Assembly: GCA_035252155.1 (NCBI GenBank)
Contig: DATFDL010000504.1
Location: 1 to 20,575, forward strand
Direction: 5' to 3'
Source: JAICLL01 sp035252155
GTDB lineage: Bacteria > Planctomycetota > Planctomycetia > Pirellulales > JAICIG01
Length of the DNA: 20,575 nucleotides
The notes under the pieces are model-generated. The model did not search any database. It saw nothing but the letters and a program-made list of their open reading frames with translations, and was not told where the DNA came from. The translations under genes and the position numbers were made by a program. Shown here piece by piece: positions 6,298 to 14,179 of the stretch. Position 1 is the stretch's first letter. Every line of letters begins with the position of its first letter.

Positions 6298-8088
6298 CTA
6301 CGCACCATTCGCCGCGGCGACGGCACGCACGATGATGGATAGGATGCCACCGAGCAGCAGATTGGCGCCCTCTTCGCACTCGAGCCGGCAGCGGACGCCG
6401 CTTTCGGTCGGAACCGCCGTGATCGTCACGCGGTCTTTGCCGATCTTCTTCAGCTCCGCGGCGATCTTGTTGGCCTGCGGCTTGGCCGTTTGCTGGAACA
6501 GGAGCTTCCACGCGGGCGCGAGCGCCAGCGATGCCGTCAGCGGCGTTTCGCTCGCGGGCGACTTGGCCGAGCGGTCGATCAGGCGCTTAATCGCGTCGGC
6601 GCCATTTTCGCCTACCGCCGCATAGGAGGTGTCTTCGCCGAACGCGAGTACGATTTTGATGGGATTGCCCAGCAGATTTCTCAACGCGCGAAGGGGCAAT
6701 TCCGCGCGCATCGTTTGGGGTGCCGTCACCGATAAGGCGTGAAAACGCCAGCCTTGGTACGTGTCAACATTCAATTTCGGCGGGTCGAGTTCCGCGGCTT
6801 CGGCGACCAGGCCGACGAGTTCCATCGCCACGCGCTCCCATTCGGCGCCGTCCGCCGTCACGCCGCCCGCCACGACGGCAACCTGCCCGGCGCCGATGAT
6901 GGTTTCATGAATTCGGCCCGGAAACGATTCGTCGATCGCGTCGCCGATGATATCGTCAAGCTCATCCCGTTTGGCGCCAAACACCGCCAGACCGAAGTTG
7001 ATCCGGCGCCTTTTCTCGATGGTCTGATCGAACAGGTCGAATAGTTTGCCGGTTAGGTCCTTGGCCTTTGTCTCCTTCTCCTCTTCGAGGCTTAGAGCAT
7101 TGCGGATTAGCGCCGGCAGTCCTTCGCGAAGCCTGTCCAGATAGGCGCAGGCCAACGCTTCGTCGTCTTCCGGGAGAGGCCAGTCGAACAGGACAGAGGC
7201 AATCGCGTCCGATGCCAAGACGCCGGCCAGCCGCGGGTCTGCCGCCTGTTTCAGGGCGGCGGAGCTCCTGGCAAGGCTGCTGTCTGGCAAGGCCGTGATT
7301 TCCAGGTCGAGGCGGGTGCGATGGTTCGCGCGGTCGATACTCAGGCCTAGGGTGATGTGGTGTAGGTCGCTGATAAGTTGAATAGTCCGCTCGGTTCCGC
7401 GGCGCGCGAGCTTCGCTCGCGCCGCGCTGCGCTCTTCGCCGCCCTCGGCCGCGTTTTGCGGCGGCTTGGCCTCCCAATATTGCCTGACTCGGTCAGCCAC
7501 CATTTCGCGCAGTGCCGGCGGAAGGTGATGCACGTCGGCGCTCAGCGCCAGATCGTATTGTTTGTCGAGGCCGCGAGACTGCTGGAGCGGGTCGCCGGGC
7601 AGATGTTGCAGCGCGCTTTTCCGCCGCGCAAGATAGACGTAGCCTCGTTTTTCTGCTGCAAATAGGGCCCCCGATTCGCGTGGAATGCTATAAATGCCGT
7701 CGTCTCCTTTGACGGCGGGCTGGCCGGTCAGGGCGGCCACGGCTACGAGCAGCGTGCTTAGATCGGTGACGGGCAGAAAGACAAGGGGCAGAAGCTGCGA
7801 GTTGTCGGGCGCGATGCTGATCGACACCCCCCACGGCCGCTCCGGAGCGACTCCCGCCAGCCCGTGGTTTTGGCTGAGCTGCGCCAGCAACTTATCCAAG
7901 ACACCGCCAATGTCCGCGTTGCCCGACAGGGCGCCCAGGTATTCCAGATCGGCTTTAAGTTCGGAGTAACCGGCGACGGAAACAACCGCCAAGGGCTGGG
8001 CATCCGCTCGGTCGTCTTGGGCGAGGGCCAGCGGCGCGCGAAGGGCGAACGGTGCAAAGATCAACCAAATCCAGATCGCTCGCTTCAT
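6298..8088 (-). CDS. Large secreted protein of unknown function
   Basis: A 596-residue protein with a clear signal peptide (MKRAIWIWLIFAPFALRAPL, cleavage likely after ALA near residue 23). I do not recognise a named domain. The mature part starts AQPLAVVSVAGYSELKADLE and continues as alternating helices and strands. There are GDDGIYSIPRESGALF and GYVYLARRKSAL segments, an acidic/basic mid region (EEEKETKAKDLTGKLFDLF), and two late similar-looking stretches around VAVVAGGV and AAVGENGADAIKRL. Proteins with this opening are common planctomycete secreted hypotheticals. The start is firm: AGGAGA lies nine bases upstream. It sits in a minus-strand run, 39 bases after the membrane-anchored gene and 22 before the WD40-like gene. 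Confidence 0.8.
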   Translation of the reverse strand: MKRAIWIWLIFAPFALRAPLALAQDDRADAQPLAVVSVAGYSELKADLEYLGALSGNADIGGVLDKLLAQLSQNHGLAGVAPERPWGVSISIAPDNSQLLPLVFLPVTDLSTLLVAVAALTGQPAVKGDDGIYSIPRESGALFAAEKRGYVYLARRKSALQHLPGDPLQQSRGLDKQYDLALSADVHHLPPALREMVADRVRQYWEAKPPQNAAEGGEERSAARAKLARRGTERTIQLISDLHHITLGLSIDRANHRTRLDLEITALPDSSLARSSAALKQAADPRLAGVLASDAIASVLFDWPLPEDDEALACAYLDRLREGLPALIRNALSLEEEKETKAKDLTGKLFDLFDQTIEKRRRINFGLAVFGAKRDELDDIIGDAIDESFPGRIHETIIGAGQVAVVAGGVTADGAEWERVAMELVGLVAEAAELDPPKLNVDTYQGWRFHALSVTAPQTMRAELPLRALRNLLGNPIKIVLAFGEDTSYAAVGENGADAIKRLIDRSAKSPASETPLTASLALAPAWKLLFQQTAKPQANKIAAELKKIGKDRVTITAVPTESGVRCRLECEEGANLLLGGILSIIVRAVAAANGA

Positions 8089-8094
8089 GATGGT

Positions 8095-8100
8095 TCTCCT
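8095..8100 (-). promoter_or_regulatory. Strong Shine-Dalgarno site of the large secreted protein
   Basis: On the minus strand AGGAGA occurs at 8100-8095, followed by six bases and the ATG at 8088. It fixes that start and supports separate translation initiation within the operon. Confidence 0.8.
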
Positions 8101-8127
8101 TAATCGTGGCGGGAAATGTGACGCGCG

Positions 8128-8718
8128 CTACCGAAACGCAAACGACGATTCAATCAGGCGCAGACCTGGTTCTACCATTCTTGCGTCTTCGTCATAACAA
8201 AACTCGATGACGACGAATGATCGTTCATCGACCGCGGCGGAAAAGAGCCTGATGTAGGCCGGCAAAAACCCGAGCAGCTTGCCGCGGAGCAGAGCGCCGC
8301 TGCCTTGAAATGATCCCCAAGTGCCGAAATCGGTGCGTGTCGGATTGCGGATCAGGTTCGCTGCATAGCCCGCGATTTGCGCATCGACGTTGTCCGCCGG
8401 ATCGGTGGCCGCGTCGAAGATCATGAAACTGACAAAGGACGATCCCGGCGACTCAACCCTAAAGCTATGGTCCTGATCGTAATCTTCGTCGGTCGAGTCG
8501 ATTTTCCAGTTGCCGGGATACTTAAGGGCAAAGGTCGGTCTGGCAAGTGCGATCGAGTTCGTGACGTCGGCTGGCTTTTCTTGCTCGAACAGATCGTCGA
8601 TGAATTCCGATCCTGCGCGGGTCGAATAGATTCCGGCAAAAAAGCCGGTGACGTTTCCGCCCATGAACGCCACAACGGCGAGTCCGACGCTCAAAATCAC
8701 CGTTTTTGTCTTGCTCAT
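8128..8718 (-). CDS. Membrane-anchored protein of unknown function, PsbP-like middle region
   Basis: A 196-residue protein starting at the ATG at 8718 (MSKTKTVILSVGLAVVAFMG). One hydrophobic segment spans about residues 6-28. The outside part contains FALKYPGNWKIDSTDED, then SFRVESPGSSFVSFMIFDAA, and ends IESSFAFR. The phrase ALKYPGNWKI and the later strands recall PsbP-like or similar lipoprotein folds, but this is only a resemblance. The frame extends upstream to 8940 without a ribosome site, and the hydrophobic start fits an internal ATG better. It is the first gene of a minus-strand set ending at 6009. The product may work at the envelope together with the next, secreted, protein. Confidence 0.7.
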   Translation of the reverse strand: MSKTKTVILSVGLAVVAFMGGNVTGFFAGIYSTRAGSEFIDDLFEQEKPADVTNSIALARPTFALKYPGNWKIDSTDEDYDQDHSFRVESPGSSFVSFMIFDAATDPADNVDAQIAGYAANLIRNPTRTDFGTWGSFQGSGALLRGKLLGFLPAYIRLFSAAVDERSFVVIEFCYDEDARMVEPGLRLIESSFAFR

Positions 8719-8776
8719 GGTGCACCGGCACGCGAAACAAGGTCGACCTGCACGAGAACCACCGCTCTCGGACATA

Positions 8777-8805
8777 ATCATCCGCCTGAAACGCCTGTGT
8801 TGCAA
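8777..8805 (-). promoter_or_regulatory. Putative minus-strand promoter of the three-gene operon
   Basis: On the minus strand TTGCAA (8805-8800) and GATGAT (8782-8777) are 17 bases apart, with four of six matches at both elements. It lies about 60 bases before the ATG at 8718 and back to back with the plus-strand promoter candidate at 8836-8864. Confidence 0.3.
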
Positions 8806-8835
8806 TGGCCCAATCCAGCAAAAACCCGGGCCATG

Positions 8836-8864
8836 ATGACGCCGCGAAAAGTCCGCGATACAAT
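8836..8864 (+). promoter_or_regulatory. Putative promoter of the oxygenase-like gene
   Basis: ATGACG at 8836-8841 and TACAAT at 8859-8864 are separated by 17 bases. The same -35 hexamer and spacing recur at 11233-11261. The predicted leader to the GTG at 8952 is about 80 bases. Confidence 0.4.
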
Positions 8865-8938
8865 CGGCGGAAGTTGCACAGGTCGGTTCAGCGAACGAGG
8901 TTGTCAGAACTTCGCCGGTCACGATCCGGCTGTATGGC

Positions 8939-8945
8939 AAGGAGG
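8939..8945 (+). promoter_or_regulatory. Shine-Dalgarno site that decides a GTG start
   Basis: AAGGAGG is a near-perfect anti-16S match ending six bases before GTG at 8952. It rules out the in-frame ATGs at 8805 and 8934, which have no such site. Confidence 0.85.
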
Positions 8946-8951
8946 TTACAA

Positions 8952-11193
8952 GTGTCTCGCTCAGCCACCGTCGAATGGCTTACCGAAGCGATTGGCGATG
9001 CGGCCAAATACGCCAGGTTCTGTGTCTCCGGTTGTCTGCCTGTCGTTGATCCAGGCATCGAGGTGAAGGGGCTGGGACCGATCGAGTTGCCCCTGAAACC
9101 CAAGACGGCCAAAGCGCTCATCGCTTGCTGCCGGCCGGCGCCCTACGGAAAAGGCACGCGCACACTGGTCGACAAGAGGGTGCGGAACACGTTCGAGCTC
9201 GATCCCGGGAAGTTCCGTCTCAGCGACGAGTGGAACGCGGCGATCGCCGGCGCCACCCAACTGGCCGCCGAGCAGCTCGGCCTGCCCGCCGAGCAAGTTG
9301 AAGCCAGACTCTACAAGCTGTTAGTCTACAAAACAGGTGGATTCTTCCTGAAGCACCGCGATAGCGAGAAGCACGATCGGATGGTGGCGAGCATGATTGT
9401 CGCCCTGCCCAATCGCTTCGCGGGCGGCGAGCTGGTCGTGCGCCACGGCGGCTCGGAGCGGACCCTGAAGTTTGCCGACGCGGCCAACGGTACCGCCCCG
9501 TGCTTCGCCGCCTTTTACGCCGATTGCGAGCACGAGGTCCGGCGCGTGACCGACGGCGTGCGGCTTTGCCTGGCGTATAATTTGGTGCTGAAGACCAAAC
9601 GCAAGCGTACGCCCGATGGCAAGCCAATCGCGCAGGCCGATCGGTTGGTCGAGTCGATCAGGTCGTGGACGGCCAATCAACCGACCACTCCGCTGGTGTT
9701 TGCGCTTGCGCACCATTACACCGAGCGCGGCCTGTCGCTCGATCTGCTCAAGGGCGCCGACCGGGCATTGGCCGAAACGGTTGTTTCCGCGGCCGAAAAG
9801 GCCGGTTGCCTCGTCTATCTGGCTCAAGTTTCGCGGCATCTGACGCAATCTGCCTTCGACGAAAGTTACGGCGATTACTGGCGTCGGTCGTCGCAGCCGC
9901 GGGGAGAACTGGAAATCATCCATCGTTTCGGCCACGCCCCTCGACGATTGGACGCCCACTTCAGAAGAATACGAAGGCTACCGAGGCAACTACGGCAACA
10001 CACTCGACCGCTGGTATCACCGCTCGGCGATCGTCGTCTGGCACCGCGACCACCATTTCGATGTCATAGCCAGTTCCGGCGCGTACGACAGTATTCCGCT
10101 GTTCGGTTCGATGGTGGCCAGGCTCGCCAGGACGCCGAAGAAACGGCTGGAAGCCGCCCGTGCCGACTGCATCCGGTTCGCGCACGCCATCATTGCCATG
10201 TGGCCCATGACCAATGGCTATGGATATTACGGTGCTCGCGAGAAGTCGCCTTACGACGATTTTCTCATGGTCCTGCTGAAGCTGGGCGATCGCGATGCAA
10301 TCGCACAGATGTTATCGACCGCGGCCGAGCGCGACCACGATTTGCGGTTGAGCTCGTTCATTGTGGCGGCCTGCCGCCGCTTTGGCTGGGCGACCTTCGC
10401 AAACGAATTGAAGCAACTGATGTCGTCTGAAACGAAGCTTCGTGGCCGGGACGAATTGCCGCTGCGCGATGTGGACTGGCTGTCGGCCCTATGCTGCGAC
10501 AAGACGGAAGATCCGGACAAATCGCCGTTGGCCGGTGAGCTATGCGCGCTGACGGTGAATCGCTTCTGCCAGCCGCGCGAAACGCGGGCGTGGGGCGACG
10601 ATTCGGACCACAACGATTGGGATTACAAGCGCGAAGCCTCGCTCACCGAGAAATCGCTGTTGCCTTTGCTCAAGGCGCTGGTGGCCGCCGGCCGCGACGC
10701 GGAGTTGGCGCGCGTCTTGAGATTTGTCGGCGCATCGCCCTACGATTTTCGCGTGGACACATGCCAGGTGCCTTGCCTGAAGGCGATTGTGCCGTGGTCG
10801 CAGGAGCGGCTCGGTTCGCTTCACCCACAAGTGGCCGATTGGCTGGCGGAGGTGCGCGGGCGACTCGAAACGGCCACCGCGCGCCGGCCCGAACCTCCCG
10901 CCGATGCGCGGCGCCCGGCCGAGGTGTCGTGCAAATGCCAGCTTTGCGCCTCGCTTAAGGCGTTTCTCGCCGATCCTGTGGACATGGTCACGCGCATTGC
11001 GGCGGCCGAGTACGATCGTCAGCACCTGATCGGCACGATCGGCAGGCACCGCTGCGATGTAAAACACACGCTGGAAAAACGTACAAGGCCGTATTCCTTG
11101 GTGCTGACCAAGACGACCGGTTCCTACGACCGGGCGGTCAAACGTTTCGAGGCCGATTGCCGGCTCTTGAAGGAGCTGCCCGCGGTACACTGA
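8952..11193 (+). pseudogene. 2OG-Fe(II) oxygenase-like gene broken by a frameshift
   Basis: Translation from the GTG at 8952 gives an N-terminal prolyl-hydroxylase-like 2OG-Fe(II) domain. LLVYKTGGFFLKHRDSEK carries iron ligands H135 and D137; CEHEVRRVTDGVRLCLAY carries the third ligand H194 and the 2-oxoglutarate arginine R204. After about 9905 this frame turns into an Arg-rich shadow that runs to 10430. The next frame carries the natural continuation (ATPLDDWTPTSEEYEGYRGN, then LDRWYHRSAIVVWHRDHHF) to a stop at 11193, including the CKCQLCASLKAFLADP segment. One extra base, or two missing, between about 9900 and 9940 explains this; the GGGG at 9901-9904 is a candidate site. Repaired, the protein would be about 746 residues. 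The N-terminal catalytic domain alone may still be made. It could also be a sequencing or assembly error. Confidence 0.8.
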
Positions 11194-11232
11194 CCTCCGC
11201 AGGCGCGCCGTCAGCTTGGCGCCCACGTCGGG

Positions 11233-11261
11233 ATGACGCGAATGTGTCCACGAGCTATAAT
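11233..11261 (+). promoter_or_regulatory. Sigma70-like promoter of the toxin-antitoxin-like pair
   Basis: ATGACG (11233-11238) and a perfect TATAAT (11256-11261) are 17 bases apart. A start of transcription about seven bases downstream would fall on the ATG at 11268, giving an almost leaderless short reading frame before the gene at 11305. Confidence 0.6.
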
Positions 11262-11267
11262 ACGTTT

Positions 11268-11336
11268 ATGGAACCCATTGCCGTCGTCCCAGTCCTAGAA
11301 CCCTATGCCGTGGTACGAGGTCGTCTGGAACTATGA
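11268..11336 (+). other. Possible 22-codon leader reading frame
   Basis: The frame from ATG 11268 encodes MEPIAVVPVLEPYAVVRGRL and two more residues, then TGA at 11334-11336. It overlaps the start of the next gene by 32 bases in another frame. No ribosome site precedes either start. It may be a leaderless coupling peptide or chance. Confidence 0.25.
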
Positions 11337-11553
11337 GCCGGGTGGCAATGTCGAGCACATCGCCGAGCATGGCCTTACACCCGAAGACGTGGAGGCGGCG
11401 ATCTATAATCCTTTGGAAGCGACCATCAGCCGTAGCTCAGGCCGCCCGGTTGTCACGGGCTATACTCCCGACGGACGCTTGATCTTCGTCGTCTACGAAG
11501 AAATCAATGATGTCGCTGTCTATCCTGTAACCGCATACGAAGTCGACGAGTGA
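11305..11553 (+). CDS. Small BrnT/RelE-like protein, probable toxin of a TA pair
   Basis: An 82-residue protein: MPWYEVVWNYEPGGNVEHIA, EHGLTPEDVEAAIYNP, SRSSGRPVVTGYTPDGRLIF, VVYEEINDVAVYPVTAYEVD. The HIAEHGLTPEDVE helix followed by strands ending in VYPVTAYE is the layout of BrnT/DUF4258-like small ribonuclease-fold toxins. I recall similar proteins in planctomycetes and cyanobacteria but cannot name a family firmly. The catalytic residues are not assignable from sequence alone. The next gene encodes an antitoxin-like protein starting 26 bases after the stop, the usual toxin-first order of brnTA. No Shine-Dalgarno site is seen; the start lies close behind a strong -10 element. Confidence 0.6.
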   Translation: MPWYEVVWNYEPGGNVEHIAEHGLTPEDVEAAIYNPLEATISRSSGRPVVTGYTPDGRLIFVVYEEINDVAVYPVTAYEVDE

Positions 11554-11579
11554 GTCACATCCGACCAAGGACAAGCAAG

Positions 11580-11876
11580 ATGGCCGATGAGAATCGCAAG
11601 CGGGTCGTGCGTGAGGCGACGCCGGAAGAGAAGGAGCGGCACCGTGTGATACGCGAGCAGGTGAAGCAAGATTTGCCCGAGCTTCGGGCATGGGCGCGTG
11701 CTGCCGCGGCGCGTCACCAAGAGCGCGTTGCGGTCGGCACGGTGCTTAGCGGGGACGAGACCAAGCTCGTGGAAGTGATCGACGAATACGCCACGAAACA
11801 TTCGCTAGAGGGGCGAAGCGCGGTGGTTCGCGAAGCTCTGGCACGGCTCCTCGGCGTTGATCTGGCACGCCATTAG
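11580..11876 (+). CDS. Antitoxin-like protein with C-terminal ribbon-helix-helix-like segment
   Basis: A 98-residue protein from the ATG at 11580, chosen because AAGGA lies at 11567-11571. A GTG at 11550 in the same frame would overlap the toxin stop and add ten residues. The N-terminus (REATPEEKERHRVIREQVKQ, then DLPELRAWARAAAARHQE) is a long charged helix, typical for toxin-binding antitoxins. The C-terminal EVIDEYATKHSLEGRSAVVR then EALARLLGVD looks like a ribbon-helix-helix pair. It would neutralise the upstream protein and probably autoregulate the promoter at 11233-11261. Confidence 0.6.
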   Translation: MADENRKRVVREATPEEKERHRVIREQVKQDLPELRAWARAAAARHQERVAVGTVLSGDETKLVEVIDEYATKHSLEGRSAVVREALARLLGVDLARH

Positions 11877-11884
11877 CCGCCAGC

Positions 11885-12109
11885 ATGCCGCCGTCGGCTG
11901 CAGGCCGCCGGTCGCGCTCGAATTCGGATGCGCTGCTTCGCCAGACGGGCGGCGTCTTATCAGCCGACATTACCAAAAAGCCGGACAATCGGGCCGACAG
12001 CGATCAGGAGTTGGTTGATCTGGTCGCCAAGGTGCTCCAATCGCCGCACGTGTTATCCGCTGCGCAGTCGCTGATCGCTCGCGCGAGTGCGGCGCTAGCG
12101 GCCAAATAA
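11885..12109 (+). CDS. Hypothetical small protein after the TA pair
   Basis: A 74-residue open frame eight bases after the antitoxin-like stop. The first 20 residues (MPPSAAGRRSRSNSDALLRQ) are low-complexity and may not be translated. The rest (SDQELVDLVAKVLQSPHVLS, then AAQSLIARASAALAAK) is a plausible helical protein. There is no clear ribosome site and I recognise no family. It could be a third cistron or a chance frame. The 54 bases between it and the converging gene show no T-run terminator. Confidence 0.3.
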   Translation: MPPSAAGRRSRSNSDALLRQTGGVLSADITKKPDNRADSDQELVDLVAKVLQSPHVLSAAQSLIARASAALAAK

Positions 12110-12163
12110 TCAGGCAACGGCGAGTCGTAGGTTGATGGTCCGATCGTGTCGCTGGGTATGAAA

Positions 12164-12622
12164 TTACACCTTAATCTCCGGCAAACCCTCGCACCAGAAT
12201 AGCTGTCGGATAGAAAACCTGCTCCGAAAACGACCGACCAACCGTATTGCCTCCGTTCGGCAGGCGATCGGGCTTAAGCAACCCTTCGTCATGTTCTCGG
12301 CCAGCCGCCACAGATCGTCGTCAAAACCGCCTACGGCAACTTCGACGACATAGCCGACCTTGTCGGGCAGCGGCGTCCAGCCACGGCGATGCAGGTGCAG
12401 CACGGTTGAAGGGCCGCATGGACGCCGTGCTCCCGCCAGCAACAGTCTGCAACCTCGCGGGATTTCGATGGTTGTCCGCGGGGCGATTTGCCAGATGGGC
12501 ATCCAGTCTTGGCCGTCCTTCGAGGCGAACCCAAACACGCTCGCTGGCTTTTGCTGAAGTTCGCGAAGCGACACCGGGCCCTTCGTCGCGCCGCCGAAAT
12601 GGTAAAAGTAGCCTTCTTTCAC
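12164..12622 (-). CDS. Protein with N-terminal GYF_2-like domain
   Basis: A 152-residue frame from a GTG at 12622 (VKEGYFYHFGGATKGPVSLR). Residues 4-45 match the GYF_2 (DUF4339) pattern: aromatic YFYH, GPVSLRELQQ, then SKDGQDWMPIWQIAP. These small domains are found at the N-terminus of many bacterial membrane or secreted proteins and probably bind peptides. The remainder, with LPDKVGYVVEVAVGGFDDDL and RLAENMTKG, is not recognisable and has several Arg/Cys-rich stretches, so it may be a damaged gene. An AGAGA lies upstream of the GTG. A longer frame to 12712 is possible but would not fit the domain start. Confidence 0.5.
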   Translation of the reverse strand: MKEGYFYHFGGATKGPVSLRELQQKPASVFGFASKDGQDWMPIWQIAPRTTIEIPRGCRLLLAGARRPCGPSTVLHLHRRGWTPLPDKVGYVVEVAVGGFDDDLWRLAENMTKGCLSPIACRTEAIRLVGRFRSRFSIRQLFWCEGLPEIKV

Positions 12623-12757
12623 AGCGCCGAATCTCTCGGTGGAACGGGTCGTCAGGCCACGCCTATGCCGCCCGCCCGCTATTGGGTTCTCTCGCCAAAG
12701 CGGCATTGCCAAGGACTTCCTCGCCGATCAGCACGCAGCATGCCTCGACGTAAGTCC

Positions 12758-12946
12758 TTAACTTTCGGTCCGCGATGCAGTCAATCGGATTCCAGCACGT
12801 GTCACCGCGACCAACTCGCCGACGATTGTGCGACCGCCCTGGAGTCGGAGCTTGACGAGCGTTGGCGCTTCATCGGCGAACGCCGACAGGCTGGCGAACG
12901 CCAAAACACTAAAAATCCAGGCAGCGATGCTACGCCTGCGAGACAT
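12758..12946 (-). CDS. Short exported protein, probably truncated
   Basis: A 62-residue frame from the ATG at 12946 with a strong GAGGAGG site at 12959-12953. A signal peptide is clear (MSRRRSIAAWIFSVLAFASL, cleavage after AFA). It is followed by TLVKLRLQGGRTIVGELVAV and then a stop soon after TRAGIRLTASRTES. The good start signals contrast with the abrupt end, so the gene is probably a truncated remnant. A shifted frame continues from the same region to a TAG at 12663-12665. No family recognised. The 153 bases upstream (12947-13099) hold only this ribosome site. Confidence 0.5.
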   Translation of the reverse strand: MSRRRSIAAWIFSVLAFASLSAFADEAPTLVKLRLQGGRTIVGELVAVTRAGIRLTASRTES

Positions 12947-13099
12947 GGCGGGCCTCCTCGTGAAGCGGGCACGAAAATGCAACTTTGCTCAGATGCCATC
13001 GTACTGCCGGCCCAAGGCAGAACAACCAAGGAGCTTCGGTTCCGTGGCAGGCATCGTGCCATTAGCCGGGGATGAACCGGCGTACTGGCGCGAGGAACG

Positions 13100-13783
13100 T
13101 CAAGGCTTCGCCCATAGCCGGCGCAAGGCATCCGGACTATCTGCTTGCTTGACGCCGTGCAGGATTTTGCACAGCAGGTCGAGATCTTCAATCGGGCGAA
13201 TTTCAGCCAGCAGCGCTCGACCAGGCGCTCCGAACCGGACGTCGAGCGCAACCTCGATCCCAGTCAATAAATCTTCCCGCGCCTGCGCAAGCCCCTCCGC
13301 CAACCCCTCCGCCAACACCTCCTCGCGCAGCACGATGTCGGCACCTGTGAGGAACGGCATATTTCTCTCCTTTGCAAAGTCGTCGATTTCTTTCCAGGCC
13401 GAAACCGCCATCGGTCTCGGCAGATCCATCATGCCGTCGATGAGGCGGTAAAGCTGACGGATTTGCTCGGCGCTAAATCCTCGCTCGTAAAGCCCCTTGA
13501 CCAGTCGCACTTCGGAGACGCGCCTCGCCTCATCGTCGTGAGCCGTCTCCAGCGTCTTCAAGTGCGCCAGCACTACCACGGCGAACGGGTTCGGGTCAGC
13601 TTCCAGCCTCGCATCATCGGCGGCATAGTCAAGCAGTTTCGCGGTCGCGAACTCGATACCCACCTTCGTGCCCCAAAGTTCATATCCGAACCGATCTGGC
13701 CGCCAGCGTCCGCCAGACCTTGACCAGCTTATCCGCCACGCGCCGTCCTTGTTCCGATTCGGGCGCGATAAGCTATTGGTCAT
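13100..13783 (-). pseudogene. C-terminal part of an Rpn/PD-(D/E)XK nuclease family protein
   Basis: The 227-residue frame matches the rear part of Rpn-type recombination-promoting nucleases (also annotated as PD-(D/E)XK transposases): WRPDRFGYELWG, KLLDYAADDARLEADPNPFA, VVVLAHLKTLETAHDDEARR, LYERGFSAEQIRQLYRLIDG and the EGLAEGLAEGLAQ linker. The C-terminal helices run to the natural end (LLCKILHGVKQADSPDALRR). Full members carry about 100-150 more residues at the N-terminus, with the catalytic D and QxK residues. Here the start (MTNSLSRPNRNKDGAWRISW) is unrelated, so the nuclease core is missing. The fragment ends 22 bases after the MazF-like stop on the same strand. It is most likely a decayed mobile or accessory gene. 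Confidence 0.7.
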
Positions 13784-13804
13784 ACCTGCAACTCGATGGA
13801 ATTG

Positions 13805-14179
13805 TTATGGCGGTGGGCCGCCGGTCGGCGCCGTGTCGAGCAGCGCCGTCCTGATACATTGGCGTACCCCGTCCAAGTCGCGAGTGGAAAGATTACCGAT
13901 CTTGGCGGAGACCGTCGATCGCGGGAGTGTAACTAAAAACGCGCGGAATGCCGATGGCACGCGCAGACCTGCGGCAGCCCAATCTTGAAGCAGGTAATCT
14001 GTCGGACCAACGGCGCCGGCAGTCTGGCTGGTCACGAGACCAAGAATCACATCCGGTCGCGCGGAGTGATAAGTAGGCGATGAAATGACCACAGCGGGCC
14101 GCCGTTTGGTCCCGCGTGCGCCGGGAAAATCGGCCACGACAATGTCGCCGGCATCAGGCACGATCCGGTTCCTCGCCAT
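13805..14179 (-). CDS. MazF/PemK-like endoribonuclease toxin
   Basis: A 124-residue protein from the ATG at 14179. Residues 11-34 read GDIVVADFPG then KRRPAVVISS, the opening strands of the MazF/PemK fold. R26/R27 and T50 (in LGLVTSQ) sit where the family has its catalytic Arg and Thr/Ser. PSAFRAFLVTLPRSTVSAKI and GNLSTRDLDGVRQCIRTALL form the rest of the usual fold. Family members cleave mRNA at short sequences. It overlaps the upstream antitoxin gene by 26 bases, so translation is coupled. The 27-base frame upstream of this ATG is not needed. The end (APTGGPPP) looks slightly degenerate but the frame is intact. Confidence 0.8.
   Translation of the reverse strand: MARNRIVPDAGDIVVADFPGARGTKRRPAVVISSPTYHSARPDVILGLVTSQTAGAVGPTDYLLQDWAAAGLRVPSAFRAFLVTLPRSTVSAKIGNLSTRDLDGVRQCIRTALLDTAPTGGPPP

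Noticed and set aside
11550..11579. GTG start for the antitoxin-like gene overlapping the toxin stop
   Set aside because: The ATG at 11580 has AAGGA at good spacing, and the ten extra residues are not like the family start.
12398..12433. Short hairpin (AGCACGG / CCGTGCT) inside the GYF_2-like gene
   Set aside because: Only seven pairs around a long loop and no second nested pair; it is within the range expected by chance at this GC content.
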